NCBI RefSeq assembly: GCF_016097415.1
Contig: NZ_JAEHGE010000001.1
Span: forward strand, 3,582,857 to 3,646,856
DNA from: a sulfur-oxidizing endosymbiont of Gigantopelta aegis
GTDB lineage: Bacteria > Pseudomonadota > Gammaproteobacteria > GRL18
Length of the DNA stretch: 64,000 bases
Direction of reading: 5' to 3'
Part shown: one piece after another, positions 52,675 to 62,894 of the stretch
How the letters are laid out: each line of letters opens with the position of its first letter
Position numbering within the stretch: the stretch's first letter is position 1
Position numbers and translations under genes: made by a program
Notes under the pieces: generated by a model
What the model saw: the letters and a program-made list of their open reading frames with translations, nothing else
Database searches by the model: none
Told to the model about the DNA's origin: nothing

Positions 52675-54204
52675 ATGAGTTCAACAGACAAAATACTACC
52701 AGAAGAGATACCAACGCTCAAAAACAGGGTGCTTGAACTCCAGTCAAAAGTGGACTGGTATGAGGAACAATTTCGTCTGTTGCAACATAAACGGTTTGGT
52801 ACTTCCAGTGAAAAAGAAGTTCACCCCGACTTCTTTAATGAGGCAGAAACGTTCGCCGAAGAAGCACCGGAAGTCCGTGAAACCATTACTTATGAGCGTA
52901 AAAAGCCCGGTCGTAAGCCTTTACCTAAAGACCTACCTCGTAAAGTTGTTCGTCATGAGTTATCTGAAGCAGAACAAGTCTGTGACTGCGGTCATCACTT
53001 GCATGAAATTGGTGAAGAGACCTCAGAGCAACTGGAAATTGTTCCTGCTCAGGTATATGTTGTAGAACATGTTCAGGTTAAATATGCCTGTCGTGCTTGT
53101 GAGGAAGGCGTTAAAACTGCTCCTAAGCCTGCACAGCCCATTCCTAGAAGTTTTGCATCACCCAGCCTGCTGGCCTATATCATTGTTTCTAAATTCCTAG
53201 ACAGCTTGCCTCTCTATCGACAGGAAGCGATATTTAAACGCTATAAGATAACACTTTCCAGAGCCAGTATGTCCAACTGGGTGCTTAAATCAGCTGAATT
53301 ACTCAAACCCTTTTATAATCGGTTGTTGTATTATCTCATTAGGCAGAAAATCATCCAGGCCGATGAAACAACGATGCGAGTGATCCATGATGGACGTGAG
53401 AATTGCCCTAAATCTTATATGTGGCTCTATCAAAGTGGCGGCTATCATTCCAAGTGTCCCATTGTTTTGTATGAGTATCAGCCTACTCGTGCAGGCCAAC
53501 ATGCCAAAACCTTTTTAACGGGGTTTTCAGGTTACCTGCAAACGGATGGCTTTCCCGGTTATCATATATTCGAAAATGAGAACAGTGAAGTCACTTTATT
53601 AGGCTGCATGGCACATGCTCGTCGCAAGTTCCATGATGCCTTAAAAGCATTACCCAAGAACAGTCAGAAAAAGCCTGGCATGGTACAAATGGCGATCAGT
53701 AAAATTGCTAAATTGTATGCGATTGAAAAACAAATCAAACCGCTCAATGCTGAACAACGTTACCTGATCCGTCAGGAAAAAAGCAAACCACTACTGGATG
53801 ACTTTAAAAAGTGGTGTGATGATAAAGTGACTAAAACAACAAAAGACAGTAAGTTGGGTGTCGCTATTCGTTATGTGATCAATCAATGGAAGTATCTGAC
53901 TGTCTATCTTGAAGAGGGCAACCTCCAGATTGATAATAATATGGCAGAGCGGCGGATCAAACCCTTTGTGATTGGGCGCAAAAACTGGGTCATGAACCAA
54001 AATCCTCGTGGTGCTGAGGCCAGTGCTATTTTATATTCAATCGTGCAAACAGCGAAAGCAAACAACCTAGAGCCCTTTGCCTTTTTAACACACATTCTGA
54101 CTGAGTTACCTAAGCTGGGCAGGCATTATGATGATGAGGCTTTAGAGCAATTGTTGCCATGGAATTTGACTGAAAAAATTCAGCCTTTAAATAAAGTGGA
54201 ATGA
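52675..54204 (+). CDS. tnpC: IS66 transposase TnpC (type B copy 2), intact
   Basis: 509 residues, full length. Residues 1-60 form a coiled coil (LPEEIPTLKNRVLELQSKVD) with HKRFGTSSEKE; residues 105-150 hold a zinc-binding segment (CDCGHH, CRACEE). The DDE core includes IIQADETTMRVI, LQTDGFPGYHIF, GCMAHARRKFHDAL and the C-terminal AERRIKPFVIGRKNW. This is the only undamaged IS66 transposase in the window and the likely source of activity for both type B copies. Confidence 0.96.
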   Translation: MSSTDKILPEEIPTLKNRVLELQSKVDWYEEQFRLLQHKRFGTSSEKEVHPDFFNEAETFAEEAPEVRETITYERKKPGRKPLPKDLPRKVVRHELSEAEQVCDCGHHLHEIGEETSEQLEIVPAQVYVVEHVQVKYACRACEEGVKTAPKPAQPIPRSFASPSLLAYIIVSKFLDSLPLYRQEAIFKRYKITLSRASMSNWVLKSAELLKPFYNRLLYYLIRQKIIQADETTMRVIHDGRENCPKSYMWLYQSGGYHSKCPIVLYEYQPTRAGQHAKTFLTGFSGYLQTDGFPGYHIFENENSEVTLLGCMAHARRKFHDALKALPKNSQKKPGMVQMAISKIAKLYAIEKQIKPLNAEQRYLIRQEKSKPLLDDFKKWCDDKVTKTTKDSKLGVAIRYVINQWKYLTVYLEEGNLQIDNNMAERRIKPFVIGRKNWVMNQNPRGAEASAILYSIVQTAKANNLEPFAFLTHILTELPKLGRHYDDEALEQLLPWNLTEKIQPLNKVE

Positions 54205-55940
54205 TACGTCAACGTGGGAAGTTTTGACGTATACAAATCACTAGTGTGATGATTGATTCTGAAGTAGAAGAAGAATCTCAGAGTGAAGAAATTGATCAGG
54301 TTAGAGTCAGTATTCTTAAGGTATTATTTGAACTACGCTCGGAATGGTTAAATTTATCACGTAATACCACTGTTTTTTTGACCTATCGCAATAATATTTT
54401 CTCGGAAGGCTATGTCGTACAATTGGATATTATAAAAAGTAAATTGGAATTTCTGGCTAGTCTGGAAGATGAACTTACTTTTGAAGAAGCGAATGGCCTT
54501 GAGGAATTGCAGGATATTGTAGTGAATTATGAGGCATTTTTAAAAGAGATTGTGCAGGTTCATAGTAGTAATGATTGGCGCAAGGACTCACAACTTATTC
54601 GTGATGAACTAGTCCCCTTATTAACAGATATTCTGAATTCAATCGGGCAAATTATCACTAAGCAACAAACACGTGCAGATGAAAAAATCCATAAGCTCTT
54701 GACTGATATTGAGTTATTTTCAAATATGACTTTAGTAATTGCCATCATCAGCTTTATTGGTGCCTTGCTCATTATTCTTATTCTCAATCTATTAGTGACT
54801 AAGCGACTGGTGACAACACAAAAGGCAATGCATGAAATCTCCTCAGGCGGCGGCTTGGGACACAGCCTGGATGAAAAAGGCAAAGATGAACTGGCGGCAC
54901 TGGCAGTGGACTTTAATGTCTTCGTCGGAAAAATTAAACGGGTGGTTGATTTGGTGGTACTTTCTTCAAGCAATTTAGCTAAAGAAGCAAATAAAATGAG
55001 CTCCTTGACAGCATGTGCTTTGGATTTTTCCAATAGTCAGGAACGGCAAGTCTCAGAAGTGGCTGCTATCAATAGCCAGATGTCAGTGCAAATGGAAGCC
55101 ATTGCTGAAAATACCAATAAAGCCGCAGAGTCTGTTGAAGAAGCTAAATCAGCAGCAGAGAGTGGGCGTAGTATTGTCCAACAGGCGATTGAATCGGTTC
55201 AGATAATTGCGACAGAAGTGAAAGATTCATCATCAGTGGTGAATGACTTAGCTAAAGATACTGAAAGTATTAGTTCAGTGATTCAGGTGATTCAAACGAT
55301 TTCTGAGCAGACCAATTTATTGGCACTTAATGCTGCCATTGAGGCCGCCAGAGCAGGTGAGGCGGGTAGAGGCTTTGCTGTTGTCGCTGATGAAGTGAGA
55401 AGTTTATCGCACAAAATTCAAGAAGAAACTATTGTCATTAAGGAAAAAATTGAACAACTACAAAAAGCCTCTGTGAGTGTGGTCGACAAAATGAGTAGCA
55501 TGCAGAGCCATGCAGAACGTACCGTACAACTTTCAACTGAAACGGGCAACAGCTTTGATAATATTGTCAGCGATATTACTCGTGTTAATGGGATGAATAA
55601 AGAAAATGCGGGTGCTACTGAACAACAACGCAAAGATAATGAAAAAGTGAGCAATTCATTGGAGAACTTAAGTGTAATGTCACAAACAATGGCTAAGACT
55701 TCTCAAGATGCTTACAATTCAGGTAATGAATTTAAAATCATGGCCGAGCAATTGAAAGATATAGTGGAGCAGTTTGTACATACCTCTGAAAGCAATGAAA
55801 GTTACGATGCAAATACAATATCTGTTACAGATGAAAATAATAATAAAAAATCAAATAATGTTTCAGACTCTCATGATGTAGAGTTGTTTTAACTTGGTTG
55901 GCAATAATAGTGATCACTAAGTCTGCTATACTTTGTTGTT

Positions 55941-57746
55941 ATGGTTAAGCAAAAAAAATCAATGTTAAGTCGCTGGAAATCACTGAATCATCATGCTCAT
56001 TTTCATGATAGCTTGGATCGCTTCCGCCTCCACCTTTCCCGCCCCGATGCTTTAATTTCACTGGCCTTGCTCGGTCTTTTTACCGGACTATTAACCGGTA
56101 TTATTATTGTTTTATTTCGCTTATTAGTTGAATGTATTCAAACAGACTGGTTAGCTGTGCAGGGCGAAAATTATGAGGCGCTAGCGCTTGAAAGTCGTTT
56201 TTTATTACCGCTGCTGGGTAGTTTACTCATTGCCCTGCTGTTTCACTTCTTTGCCAAAGGTTCATCGGTATTGGGCATTGCCAGCGTGATGGAGCGTATG
56301 GCGTTTCATCAGGGCTACTTGAGTATGCGCGGCTTTTTTTTACAGTTCTTTGGCGCAGTGATTGCCATTGCTTCGGGGCATTCGGTGGGTAGGGAAGGAC
56401 CTAATGTCTATCTGGGTGCTGCCTCGAGCAGTTTGGTGGGACAACTCCTAGGCTTGCCTAATAATAGTATTCGCACCCTAGTGGGCTGTGGTACTGCGGC
56501 AGGCATTGCGGCCTCATTTGATACCCCTCTTGCAGGTGTTATTTTTGCCTTAGAAGTGGTGATGATGGAATATACACTACTGAGTTTTATGCCAATTATT
56601 TTGGCCGCAGGCGCGGCGACCACTGTTTCTGTTTATGTGTTTGGCAGTCAGCCTGCGTTTATTGTACCTGATATTCATCAAGGTTCACTGTTTGAATTAC
56701 CCTTAATTGTAGTGCTGGGTTTTTTGGCTGGCATTCTTTCCGCATTTTTAATTGAATTATTAAAAATGACAGCCCACCGTACCAGGAATTTTAATTTTCC
56801 GAGCAAGTTAATGCTTTCAGGTTTTCTAATTGGCCTGATCGCTATGTTAGAGCCAAGCATCATGGGTATTGGTTATGATACCGTAAGCCAGGCCTTAGCT
56901 GGTGGTTTTATATTGCAAACACTGGTGCTGTTATTGCTTTTTAAATTATTAGCAACCGTGGTCAGTATTGGTCTGGGGATCCCCGGTGGTGTCATCGGTC
57001 CGACCTTGTTTTTGGGGGCGTGTCTGGGTGGTGCGTTTGCTTTGCTGCTGCGTGCAATAGCGCCGGAATTAGGGCTGGATATTGGTTTTTATAGCTTGTT
57101 GGGCATGGGCGCGGTAATGGGCTCAAGCTTGCAAGCACCTTTAGCGGCTTTAACGGCAATGATGGAGTTGACCCATAGTCCACAGATTATTATGCCGGGT
57201 ATGATTGCTATTGTGGTGGCCAATTTGACGGCCAGTGAGTTGTTTCGTAAGAAATCATTATTTGTGTCATTATTAGAAGCCAATGAAGTCAATGTTTATA
57301 CCAATCCCATTAGTCAAACCTTAAGACGCATGGGCGTTGCCAGTGTCATGAATAAGCATTTTATCGAAGTCGATAGTGTTATTCATAAAGATAAAATGGC
57401 ATTGTTGCTAGAGAAAAAACCAGAATGGCTATTAATTAATGAGCACGATAAGTCGTACAAACAATTAATGCCGGTGATTGACTTAGTTAAATATCTGGAA
57501 GAACTTGAAGCGCACCCTAAAGCGGATAAGGTGGAGCAGAAGGAAATTGATTTATTATCAATACCGGCAAAAAGAATTGATATTATAGGGATTCATTTAC
57601 AGGCCACATTGGATGAGGCACTCAACAAACTTGATGATTTAAATTTGGATGCCTTGTTTGTTGAACGTATGAATGCACCCAATATTAAGCGTCTCTATGG
57701 TGTCTTGACTCGTGAACAGATTGAATCAGCCTATCAATTTAAGTGA
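55941..57746 (+). CDS. ClC-family chloride channel/transporter
   Basis: 601 residues. The ClC membrane domain spans about residues 35-440 with GHSVGREGPNVYLGAA (the gating Glu is present), a GLGIPGGVIGPTLFLGACLG region (GxFxP counterpart) and many hydrophobic helices. The first selectivity motif, usually GSGIP, reads GSSVLGI. The cytosolic tail (445-601) contains a weak pair of CBS-like halves (VASVMNKHFIEVDSVIHKD, LDEALNKLDDLNLDALFVE). It probably moves Cl- or another anion, with or without proton exchange. Weak ribosome site. Confidence 0.9.
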   Translation: MVKQKKSMLSRWKSLNHHAHFHDSLDRFRLHLSRPDALISLALLGLFTGLLTGIIIVLFRLLVECIQTDWLAVQGENYEALALESRFLLPLLGSLLIALLFHFFAKGSSVLGIASVMERMAFHQGYLSMRGFFLQFFGAVIAIASGHSVGREGPNVYLGAASSSLVGQLLGLPNNSIRTLVGCGTAAGIAASFDTPLAGVIFALEVVMMEYTLLSFMPIILAAGAATTVSVYVFGSQPAFIVPDIHQGSLFELPLIVVLGFLAGILSAFLIELLKMTAHRTRNFNFPSKLMLSGFLIGLIAMLEPSIMGIGYDTVSQALAGGFILQTLVLLLLFKLLATVVSIGLGIPGGVIGPTLFLGACLGGAFALLLRAIAPELGLDIGFYSLLGMGAVMGSSLQAPLAALTAMMELTHSPQIIMPGMIAIVVANLTASELFRKKSLFVSLLEANEVNVYTNPISQTLRRMGVASVMNKHFIEVDSVIHKDKMALLLEKKPEWLLINEHDKSYKQLMPVIDLVKYLEELEAHPKADKVEQKEIDLLSIPAKRIDIIGIHLQATLDEALNKLDDLNLDALFVERMNAPNIKRLYGVLTREQIESAYQFK

Positions 57747-57765
57747 TTAACCTATCTTTACATTG

Positions 57766-57957
57766 GTAGGATGTGGTGAGGTACGAACCGCATCAAAGCC
57801 TGTTTGTTTTAACCTAAAATAATCAGTTGAATCGTAGCGAGAGCGACTTAGGTGCTGAAAATCCTTAAGATTCAGTGCATAAGGCGGTCGCAGTAGGTTC
57901 AACTGATTTTTTTAGGTTTAAAGCCATTGATGCGGTTCGTACCTCACCACATCCTAC
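57766..57957. repeat. Nested palindrome: REP-like arms with a second palindrome in the loop
   Basis: REP-like arms 57766-57794 and 57929-57957 are perfect 29-base inverted copies. Their loop holds another inverted pair, 57811-57831 and 57898-57918 (20 of 21 matching, core aatcagttgaa), which itself encloses a further stem (gcgact ... ggtcgc). Compare 5168-5248, where the same outer loop is only 23 bases. It lies between the convergent clc and fkpA-like genes. Confidence 0.9.
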
Positions 57958-57985
57958 ACTTGAAATGTAACGCAAGTTTAAGCAT

Positions 57986-58678
57986 TTAATTAATTTTCAA
58001 TAACTCAATATCAAAAATTAATGTTGAGTTGGGTGTGATCACCGAACCCACAGAACGATCACCATAGGCAAGATTGGCAGGGATGAATAATTGCCATTTA
58101 TCACCGGCTTTCATGAGTTGCAAGGCTTCAACCCAGCCCGGAATCACGCCATTGACGGAAAACGTTGCGGGTTGATTGCGTGAGTAAGAGCTGTCAAATT
58201 CTGTGCCGTCTATCAGTGTGCCACGATAGTGCGTTGTTACTTTATCCGTTGCCTTTGGACTAGCACCACTGCCGCTCTTGATGACTTTGTATTGTAAACC
58301 ACTCTTTAAGGTGATAACGCCATCCTTACTTTTGTTTGCCGCAAGGAAGTCCTTACCCGCCTTAATATTCTTTCCGGATGATGCTTTCTGAATTTTCTCT
58401 TGTTGTTTGATGAGCTTGGTTTTAAATGCATCCAGCGCTTGTTTCATTTCAGCCGTTGATAAAACTAACTTGCCCTTTGAGCCATCTTTAATACCTTCAA
58501 TCACACTATCAACTTCTAACTCAATGCCTTGCATTTTTAAGGACTGAATAAAGTTAGAGCCAATGGCATAAGCGGCTTTTTGATCAATGGTTTGAGGCTG
58601 TGCCAAGGCAATAACAGGTAGTGCGCAGGCAAGGCTTAGGCTGGTTAAAATTCGCTTAAGAGAGAGCGTATTCATCAT
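57986..58678 (-). CDS. FKBP-type peptidyl-prolyl isomerase (FkpA/Mip-like)
   Basis: 230 residues. Signal peptide (ILTSLSLACALPVIALAQ), then the helical dimerisation domain typical of FkpA/Mip (residues 25-115: QKAAYAIGSNFIQSLKMQGI) and an FKBP catalytic domain at the C terminus (TTHYRGTLIDGTEFDSSYSR, IPGWVEALQLMKAGDKWQLF, IPANLAYGDRSVG). It should act as a periplasmic isomerase/chaperone. It is downstream of msrAB on the same strand, 160 bases away; that gap holds an agactctctt/aagagagtct stem. Confidence 0.94.
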   Translation of the reverse strand: MMNTLSLKRILTSLSLACALPVIALAQPQTIDQKAAYAIGSNFIQSLKMQGIELEVDSVIEGIKDGSKGKLVLSTAEMKQALDAFKTKLIKQQEKIQKASSGKNIKAGKDFLAANKSKDGVITLKSGLQYKVIKSGSGASPKATDKVTTHYRGTLIDGTEFDSSYSRNQPATFSVNGVIPGWVEALQLMKAGDKWQLFIPANLAYGDRSVGSVITPNSTLIFDIELLKIN

Positions 58679-58838
58679 TACGATGTCCTTATAGTTTAGT
58701 CATGGGTGAAGAAGGATGAAGAGAGGTATATCTCAGAAGCATATCTCAGAGGTGAGTTAATAGACTCTCTTATTTATGTTTAAAGAGAGTCTACATCATA
58801 GATTTACTTTCTGCCTTATAAAGTTGGGGGATAAAGCA

Positions 58839-60008
58839 TTATTTTTTTATATTTTCAAATAAGGTCACATATTGCTCATAACCCTGCTCAACTAACTCAG
58901 CCTGGGGGACAAACTTGAGTGAGGCGGAATTAATGCAATATCTTAAACCGGTTGGCTTTGGGCCATCAGGAAATACATGACCTAAATGCGAATCAGCATG
59001 TTTGCTACGTACTTCTGTACGGCTATAAAACAAATGCTTATCGGTTTTTTCTGTTACTGCCATTGTTTCAATGGGCTGAGTAAAACTGGGCCAGCCAGTT
59101 TTTGATTCATACTTATCCGTTGAGCTGAAAAGTGGTTCTCCGGAAACGATATCGACGTAGATACCCTGTTTTTTATTATCCCAATATTCATTCTGAAAGG
59201 GACGCTCGGTATCTTCTTTTTGGGTGACACTGTATTGCAACTCAGTTAATTGTGCTTTAAGTGTCTTATCATCAGGTTTCATATAGCGTCCTTTTTGCGA
59301 CTTATTCTTGGCTTGGTTTTGGGGTTGAGCGTGGGACAAAGAATGAGATCTAGCCTTTCTTTTATGTAAATTCTCACCCCAGATAGACTCTAGATACTGG
59401 TCACGACCTGAGCGAAAACGATAATATTTATAACGAATAGGATTCTTTTTATAATAATCCTGATGATAGTCTTCAGCAGGATAAAAGGCCTTAAATTCTG
59501 TGATTTCAGTAACAATGGGCTTATCATAACGGCCGGATTTTGCCAGATCCTTAATAGCTTGTTCGGCCAATGATCTTTCGTTCTCATTGGTATAATAAAT
59601 GACTGAACGATAATGTGCCCCGCGATCGACAAATGAGCCCGTTGCATCCGTGGGATCAATCAAATACCAGAGTTCATCCAATAACTCATTATAACTGATT
59701 TTATTAGCATCATAGATGACTTCTACGGCTTCAACGTGTTTGGTCATACCCGAAGACACTTGTTTATAACTGGGATTTTTAATCTCACCGCCACTAAAGC
59801 CGGAAATCACGTCAATGACGCCATCCACTTTTTCATAATTAGATTCGACACACCAAAAGCAGCCACCGGCAAAGTAGGCTTTTTTATAGGTATCGTTGTT
59901 ATTTGTTGTGCTTGAGTTGCTATTCCCTGCAAACACGGTTAATGCGACGGTTAAAGATATGCCTGCCAATAAGGTCAGTAATATCTGCGGTGTTTTGAAT
60001 CGTTTCAT
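58839..60008 (-). CDS. msrAB: Exported methionine sulfoxide reductase MsrA-MsrB fusion
   Basis: 389 residues. Signal peptide ([19 protein letters not shown]), MsrA domain at about residues 40-205 with the catalytic [16 protein letters not shown], then a basic linker and an MsrB domain at 245-380 with [14 protein letters not shown] and the catalytic [11 protein letters not shown]. The MsrB part lacks the two CxxC zinc pairs (it reads [10 protein letters not shown] where zinc forms have CG.PLF). It repairs both stereoisomers of oxidised methionine in periplasmic proteins. GGA precedes the ATG. No thioredoxin-like partner (TlpA/MrsD) is fused. Confidence 0.95.
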   Translation of the reverse strand: MKRFKTPQILLTLLAGISLTVALTVFAGNSNSSTTNNNDTYKKAYFAGGCFWCVESNYEKVDGVIDVISGFSGGEIKNPSYKQVSSGMTKHVEAVEVIYDANKISYNELLDELWYLIDPTDATGSFVDRGAHYRSVIYYTNENERSLAEQAIKDLAKSGRYDKPIVTEITEFKAFYPAEDYHQDYYKKNPIRYKYYRFRSGRDQYLESIWGENLHKRKARSHSLSHAQPQNQAKNKSQKGRYMKPDDKTLKAQLTELQYSVTQKEDTERPFQNEYWDNKKQGIYVDIVSGEPLFSSTDKYESKTGWPSFTQPIETMAVTEKTDKHLFYSRTEVRSKHADSHLGHVFPDGPKPTGLRYCINSASLKFVPQAELVEQGYEQYVTLFENIKK

Positions 60009-60243
60009 AATTTTTCCAGTATTAACTCTTTTGGTGATTGTTCTAGGATAATAGCACTATTGAGGTATATTGCCTCATGCTCTGCCTATCAGTATAAAGT
60101 AAATATTTGCCAATTTTATCACCTAATTATCACCTTTTTATCACAAAAGCTCAGCTTGTTATAGGTATTTTCCGAACTATAATTTTTCCACCAAAACTTT
60201 ATACTAAGCTTACATATAATGTGCCTACTGCGAAATTGCTTAA

Positions 60244-60262
60244 CGTATACCCATGATACTGA
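60244..60262. repeat. Solo half of family 3 palindrome
   Basis: cgtatacccatgatactga repeats the outer arm of 46554-46682. It lies 34 bases before the response regulator start, inside a 287-base gap (60009-60295) that also contains the promoters of msrAB and of the two-component pair; no clear -35/-10 set was chosen. Confidence 0.5.
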
Positions 60263-60295
60263 GTTGAGGAAGTAGGATTGAGGGCTTATCGCTAG

Positions 60296-61060
60296 ATGTT
60301 AACCAATAATATGAAAAAAACAGTCTTAATTGTTGAAGATGATCCGGATATTGCCAATTTAATTAAATTGCAATTATTGGATTTAGATTGTGAGGTCGAA
60401 ATATCTCATGATGGTCTGGAAGCTTTACAATTATTCAAAGCCGGTCAATATGCCTTAGTTATTCTGGATATTATGTTGCCGAGCATGGATGGTCTGGATA
60501 TTTGTAAGGCTATTCGAGCAACGAATTCGCCAGTGCCGATTATGATGCTGACTTCAAAATCAACGGAATTAGATCGTGTTTTGGGGCTGGAATTAGGTGC
60601 AGATGATTACTTAACCAAGCCTTTTAGCGTATTGGAACTGGTTGCCCGAGTGAAAGCATTGTTTCGTCGGGCAAGCTTCCGTGAAACAGCCTTAAATAAC
60701 TTGTCCAATGAGGCGTTAACGGAAAATAACTACTCGCAAGCAGTACCATCAGACAATTTGTTGAGTGTGGGGGAGTTGCGCATTAATTTACGCTCTCGCA
60801 CCGTCATAGCCAGAGGTGATGAGCTTCGTCTGACCGCCAAGGAATTCGATTTGCTAACCTTTTTTGCCCAACATGCTGGTCAGGTTTTTACCCGTACACA
60901 ATTGTTGGATAAAGTCTGGGGTTATGGTCATGATGGCTATGAACATACGGTTAATTCTCATATTAATCGCTTGCGGGCAAAAGTTGAAAACAACCCCACC
61001 AAGCCGGATTATATTTTAACTGCCTGGGGTGTTGGTTATAAATTTGTTGAGAATTTATAA
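60296..61060 (+). CDS. OmpR/PhoB-family response regulator
   Basis: 254 residues. Receiver domain at residues 8-122 with acidic pocket VEDDPD, phosphoacceptor Asp in VILDIMLPSMDG and switch Lys in YLTKPFS. Winged-helix domain from about 160 with LTAKEFDLLTFFAQHAGQVF and RTQLLDKVWGYGHDGYEHTV. ATG 60296 and ATG 60311 are both possible; neither has a strong ribosome site. The stop overlaps the kinase start by one base, so the pair is one unit. The stimulus is not evident. Confidence 0.93.
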   Translation: MLTNNMKKTVLIVEDDPDIANLIKLQLLDLDCEVEISHDGLEALQLFKAGQYALVILDIMLPSMDGLDICKAIRATNSPVPIMMLTSKSTELDRVLGLELGADDYLTKPFSVLELVARVKALFRRASFRETALNNLSNEALTENNYSQAVPSDNLLSVGELRINLRSRTVIARGDELRLTAKEFDLLTFFAQHAGQVFTRTQLLDKVWGYGHDGYEHTVNSHINRLRAKVENNPTKPDYILTAWGVGYKFVENL

Positions 61061-62538
61061 TGCCGGGTGAATATATTTTTCGTTCTCTCTATGCGCGTCT
61101 TGCCAGTATTCTCGTGCTGATCATTTTAACCATGGGCTTTGTCTATGGTTTTATTACCTACTCTGTCACCAGTGATTACCTACAAGAAACAACTCAGCAG
61201 TTCAATCGGGAATTGGCAAAAAAATTAGTCGGTGAGCGTGCCATTGTGGTAGATGGAAAAATTAATCGGCAGGCCTTAAAACAAACTTTTCATGACTACA
61301 TGACGGTGAATCCGAATATTGAAATTTATTTATTGGATCTCAAGGGTAAAGTTTTATCTTATTCTGCTGATCCCGGTATTGTGAAACGGGAATCGGTGTC
61401 TTTAGAACCGATTCAGTCCTTTTTTCAAGGGAAATTAGTGCCGGGGGATGATCCCCGTAGTTTTACCATGAAAAAAGCTTTTTCTGTTACCCATGTACCC
61501 ACTGAGGAAGCACCGGAAGGCTATTTATATATTGTGCTGCGTGGCGAGGAATATGATCAGGTTAATCAGGCTTTACAAAACAACTATGTTATTCAATATA
61601 GCCTCTATTCATTGTTGATCAGCTTAGGGGTCGGCTTGCTACTGGGCTTGTTATTATTTTATACCATCACCCGTCGGGTAAGAAATTTATCGATTGCTAT
61701 GCGTGACTTCAGTGACAATGGTTTTAGCGCCTACCCTGATCCCAAATTACTAGACAAGCAACATAAAGATGAAATTGGCTATCTGGCTCGCAGTTTTGAT
61801 GTCATGGCAGAACATACCATTGCTCAACTCAGTAAGTTGGAAGAACAGGATAAGTTACGTCGTGAGTTGGTGGCCAATATTTCCCATGATTTGCGTACCC
61901 CGTTGGCCAGCATGTTGGGTTATCTGGAGACTTTGACTATCAAAGGTGAATCCTTAGATGCTCAAAGTCGTGAAGACTATCTAAAAATTGTCTCGCAACA
62001 TGGCAAACGCCTAAGTCGCTTGATTGATGATTTATTTGAATTAGCCAAATTTGACGCCAAGGAGATTACCCCGAAAAAAGAAATCTTTAGCTTCAGTGAA
62101 TTTATCTTTGATAGTATTCAAAAATTTCAGCATCGCGCCAAGCAGGGGGAGATTAAACTGCAATTGAATTGTCCACGTGAAGCCCTATTGGTTAATGCTG
62201 ACATTGCTCTGATAGAGCGGTTCATTGATAATCTCCTGGCCAATGCCTTTAATTACACTCAGCCAGGTGACATGATACTGGTGAATGTCAGCCAGCAGGG
62301 CGAAGAAATACAGATCAGAATTCGGGATACAGGCTGTGGTATCAGCGAGAAGGACTTACCTAAAGTTTTTGATCGCTTTTATCAGGCAGACAATAAGCAT
62401 CGCAAAGGCAAACATGCGGGATTGGGTCTAGCGATTGTAAAACGGATAGTGGCCTTGCATGAGCGCCAGATTATAGTGAATAGTACCGTGGGAGAGGGCA
62501 CAGAATTTTGTTTTAGCTTATTGTTAGTGGAGCAATGA
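61060..62538 (+). CDS. Sensor histidine kinase
   Basis: 492 residues. Two membrane spans (residues 12-32 and about 178-200) enclose a periplasmic sensor region of about 145 residues. HAMP follows, then HisKA with ANISHDLRTPLASMLGY (phosphoacceptor His) and a HATPase with the N box IDNLLANAFNYTQPG, G1 DTGCGISEKD and KHAGLGLAIVKRIV. It signals to the regulator just upstream. The sensor part is not recognised. Confidence 0.94.
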   Translation: MPGEYIFRSLYARLASILVLIILTMGFVYGFITYSVTSDYLQETTQQFNRELAKKLVGERAIVVDGKINRQALKQTFHDYMTVNPNIEIYLLDLKGKVLSYSADPGIVKRESVSLEPIQSFFQGKLVPGDDPRSFTMKKAFSVTHVPTEEAPEGYLYIVLRGEEYDQVNQALQNNYVIQYSLYSLLISLGVGLLLGLLLFYTITRRVRNLSIAMRDFSDNGFSAYPDPKLLDKQHKDEIGYLARSFDVMAEHTIAQLSKLEEQDKLRRELVANISHDLRTPLASMLGYLETLTIKGESLDAQSREDYLKIVSQHGKRLSRLIDDLFELAKFDAKEITPKKEIFSFSEFIFDSIQKFQHRAKQGEIKLQLNCPREALLVNADIALIERFIDNLLANAFNYTQPGDMILVNVSQQGEEIQIRIRDTGCGISEKDLPKVFDRFYQADNKHRKGKHAGLGLAIVKRIVALHERQIIVNSTVGEGTEFCFSLLLVEQ

Positions 62539-62565
62539 GAAGGTCAATTTAAAGACGGTTTTGAG

Positions 62566-62712
62566 TCATTGACTATCCACAAGGTAATATTCGGGTTGTT
62601 CGGCAGTTTTTAAGGGTGTTTTTGTATTACCAGAAAATGTAAAAACTGATATAATAAAACCAGTAAGTACGAATACAGTCAGCATTAAGACTGGATCTTT
62701 TCCAAATGTCAT
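62566..62712 (-). CDS. 48-residue single-span membrane protein
   Basis: MTFGKDPVLMLTVFVLTGFI then ISVFTFSGNTKTPLKTAEQP and a short end: one membrane helix and a polar tail. An AGGAG site lies nine bases before the ATG. It is convergent with the histidine kinase, 27 bases from its stop. Not recognised; similar in layout to the small protein at 46870 but not in sequence. Confidence 0.65.
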   Translation of the reverse strand: MTFGKDPVLMLTVFVLTGFIISVFTFSGNTKTPLKTAEQPEYYLVDSQ

Positions 62713-62894
62713 CGTTTTACTCCTATACGCCTGTTTTTCGTTTCGTTTTAAAACAACTTATGTCTACAAGCAACTTATTTATAAACACCAACTTATATAA
62801 AAAAATAGAATTTTATTGCTGATTTTTTCACAATTTTCGCAAATAGACACCAATATATTACTTGATTACCCACAAAGCTCCGCCATATTTCGAT

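Larger units (their letters stand above)
51842..54234 (+). mobile_element. Complete IS66-family element (type B, copy 2)
   Basis: The 2393-base element is flanked by an exact 8-base duplication aaatcact (51834-51841 and 54235-54242). Ends as in copy 1 (14835-17228). The transposase gene is intact, tnpA is open, and tnpB has two frame breaks. It interrupts the chemoreceptor gene. Confidence 0.96.
51338..55892 (+). pseudogene. Methyl-accepting chemotaxis protein, cut by IS66
   Basis: Pieces 51338-51841 and 54243-55892 join in frame ([17 protein letters not shown]) and give about 717 residues. ATG 51338 is chosen because GGGGGAG stands nine bases before it. The order is: membrane span near residues 22-42, periplasmic sensor region, second span ([20 protein letters not shown]), HAMP ([13 protein letters not shown]...[11 protein letters not shown]) and a coiled-coil signalling domain whose tip reads [20 protein letters not shown] followed by [14 protein letters not shown]. 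With the IS present, only the sensor half or a start-less signalling half can be made. No che genes are nearby. Confidence 0.93.
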
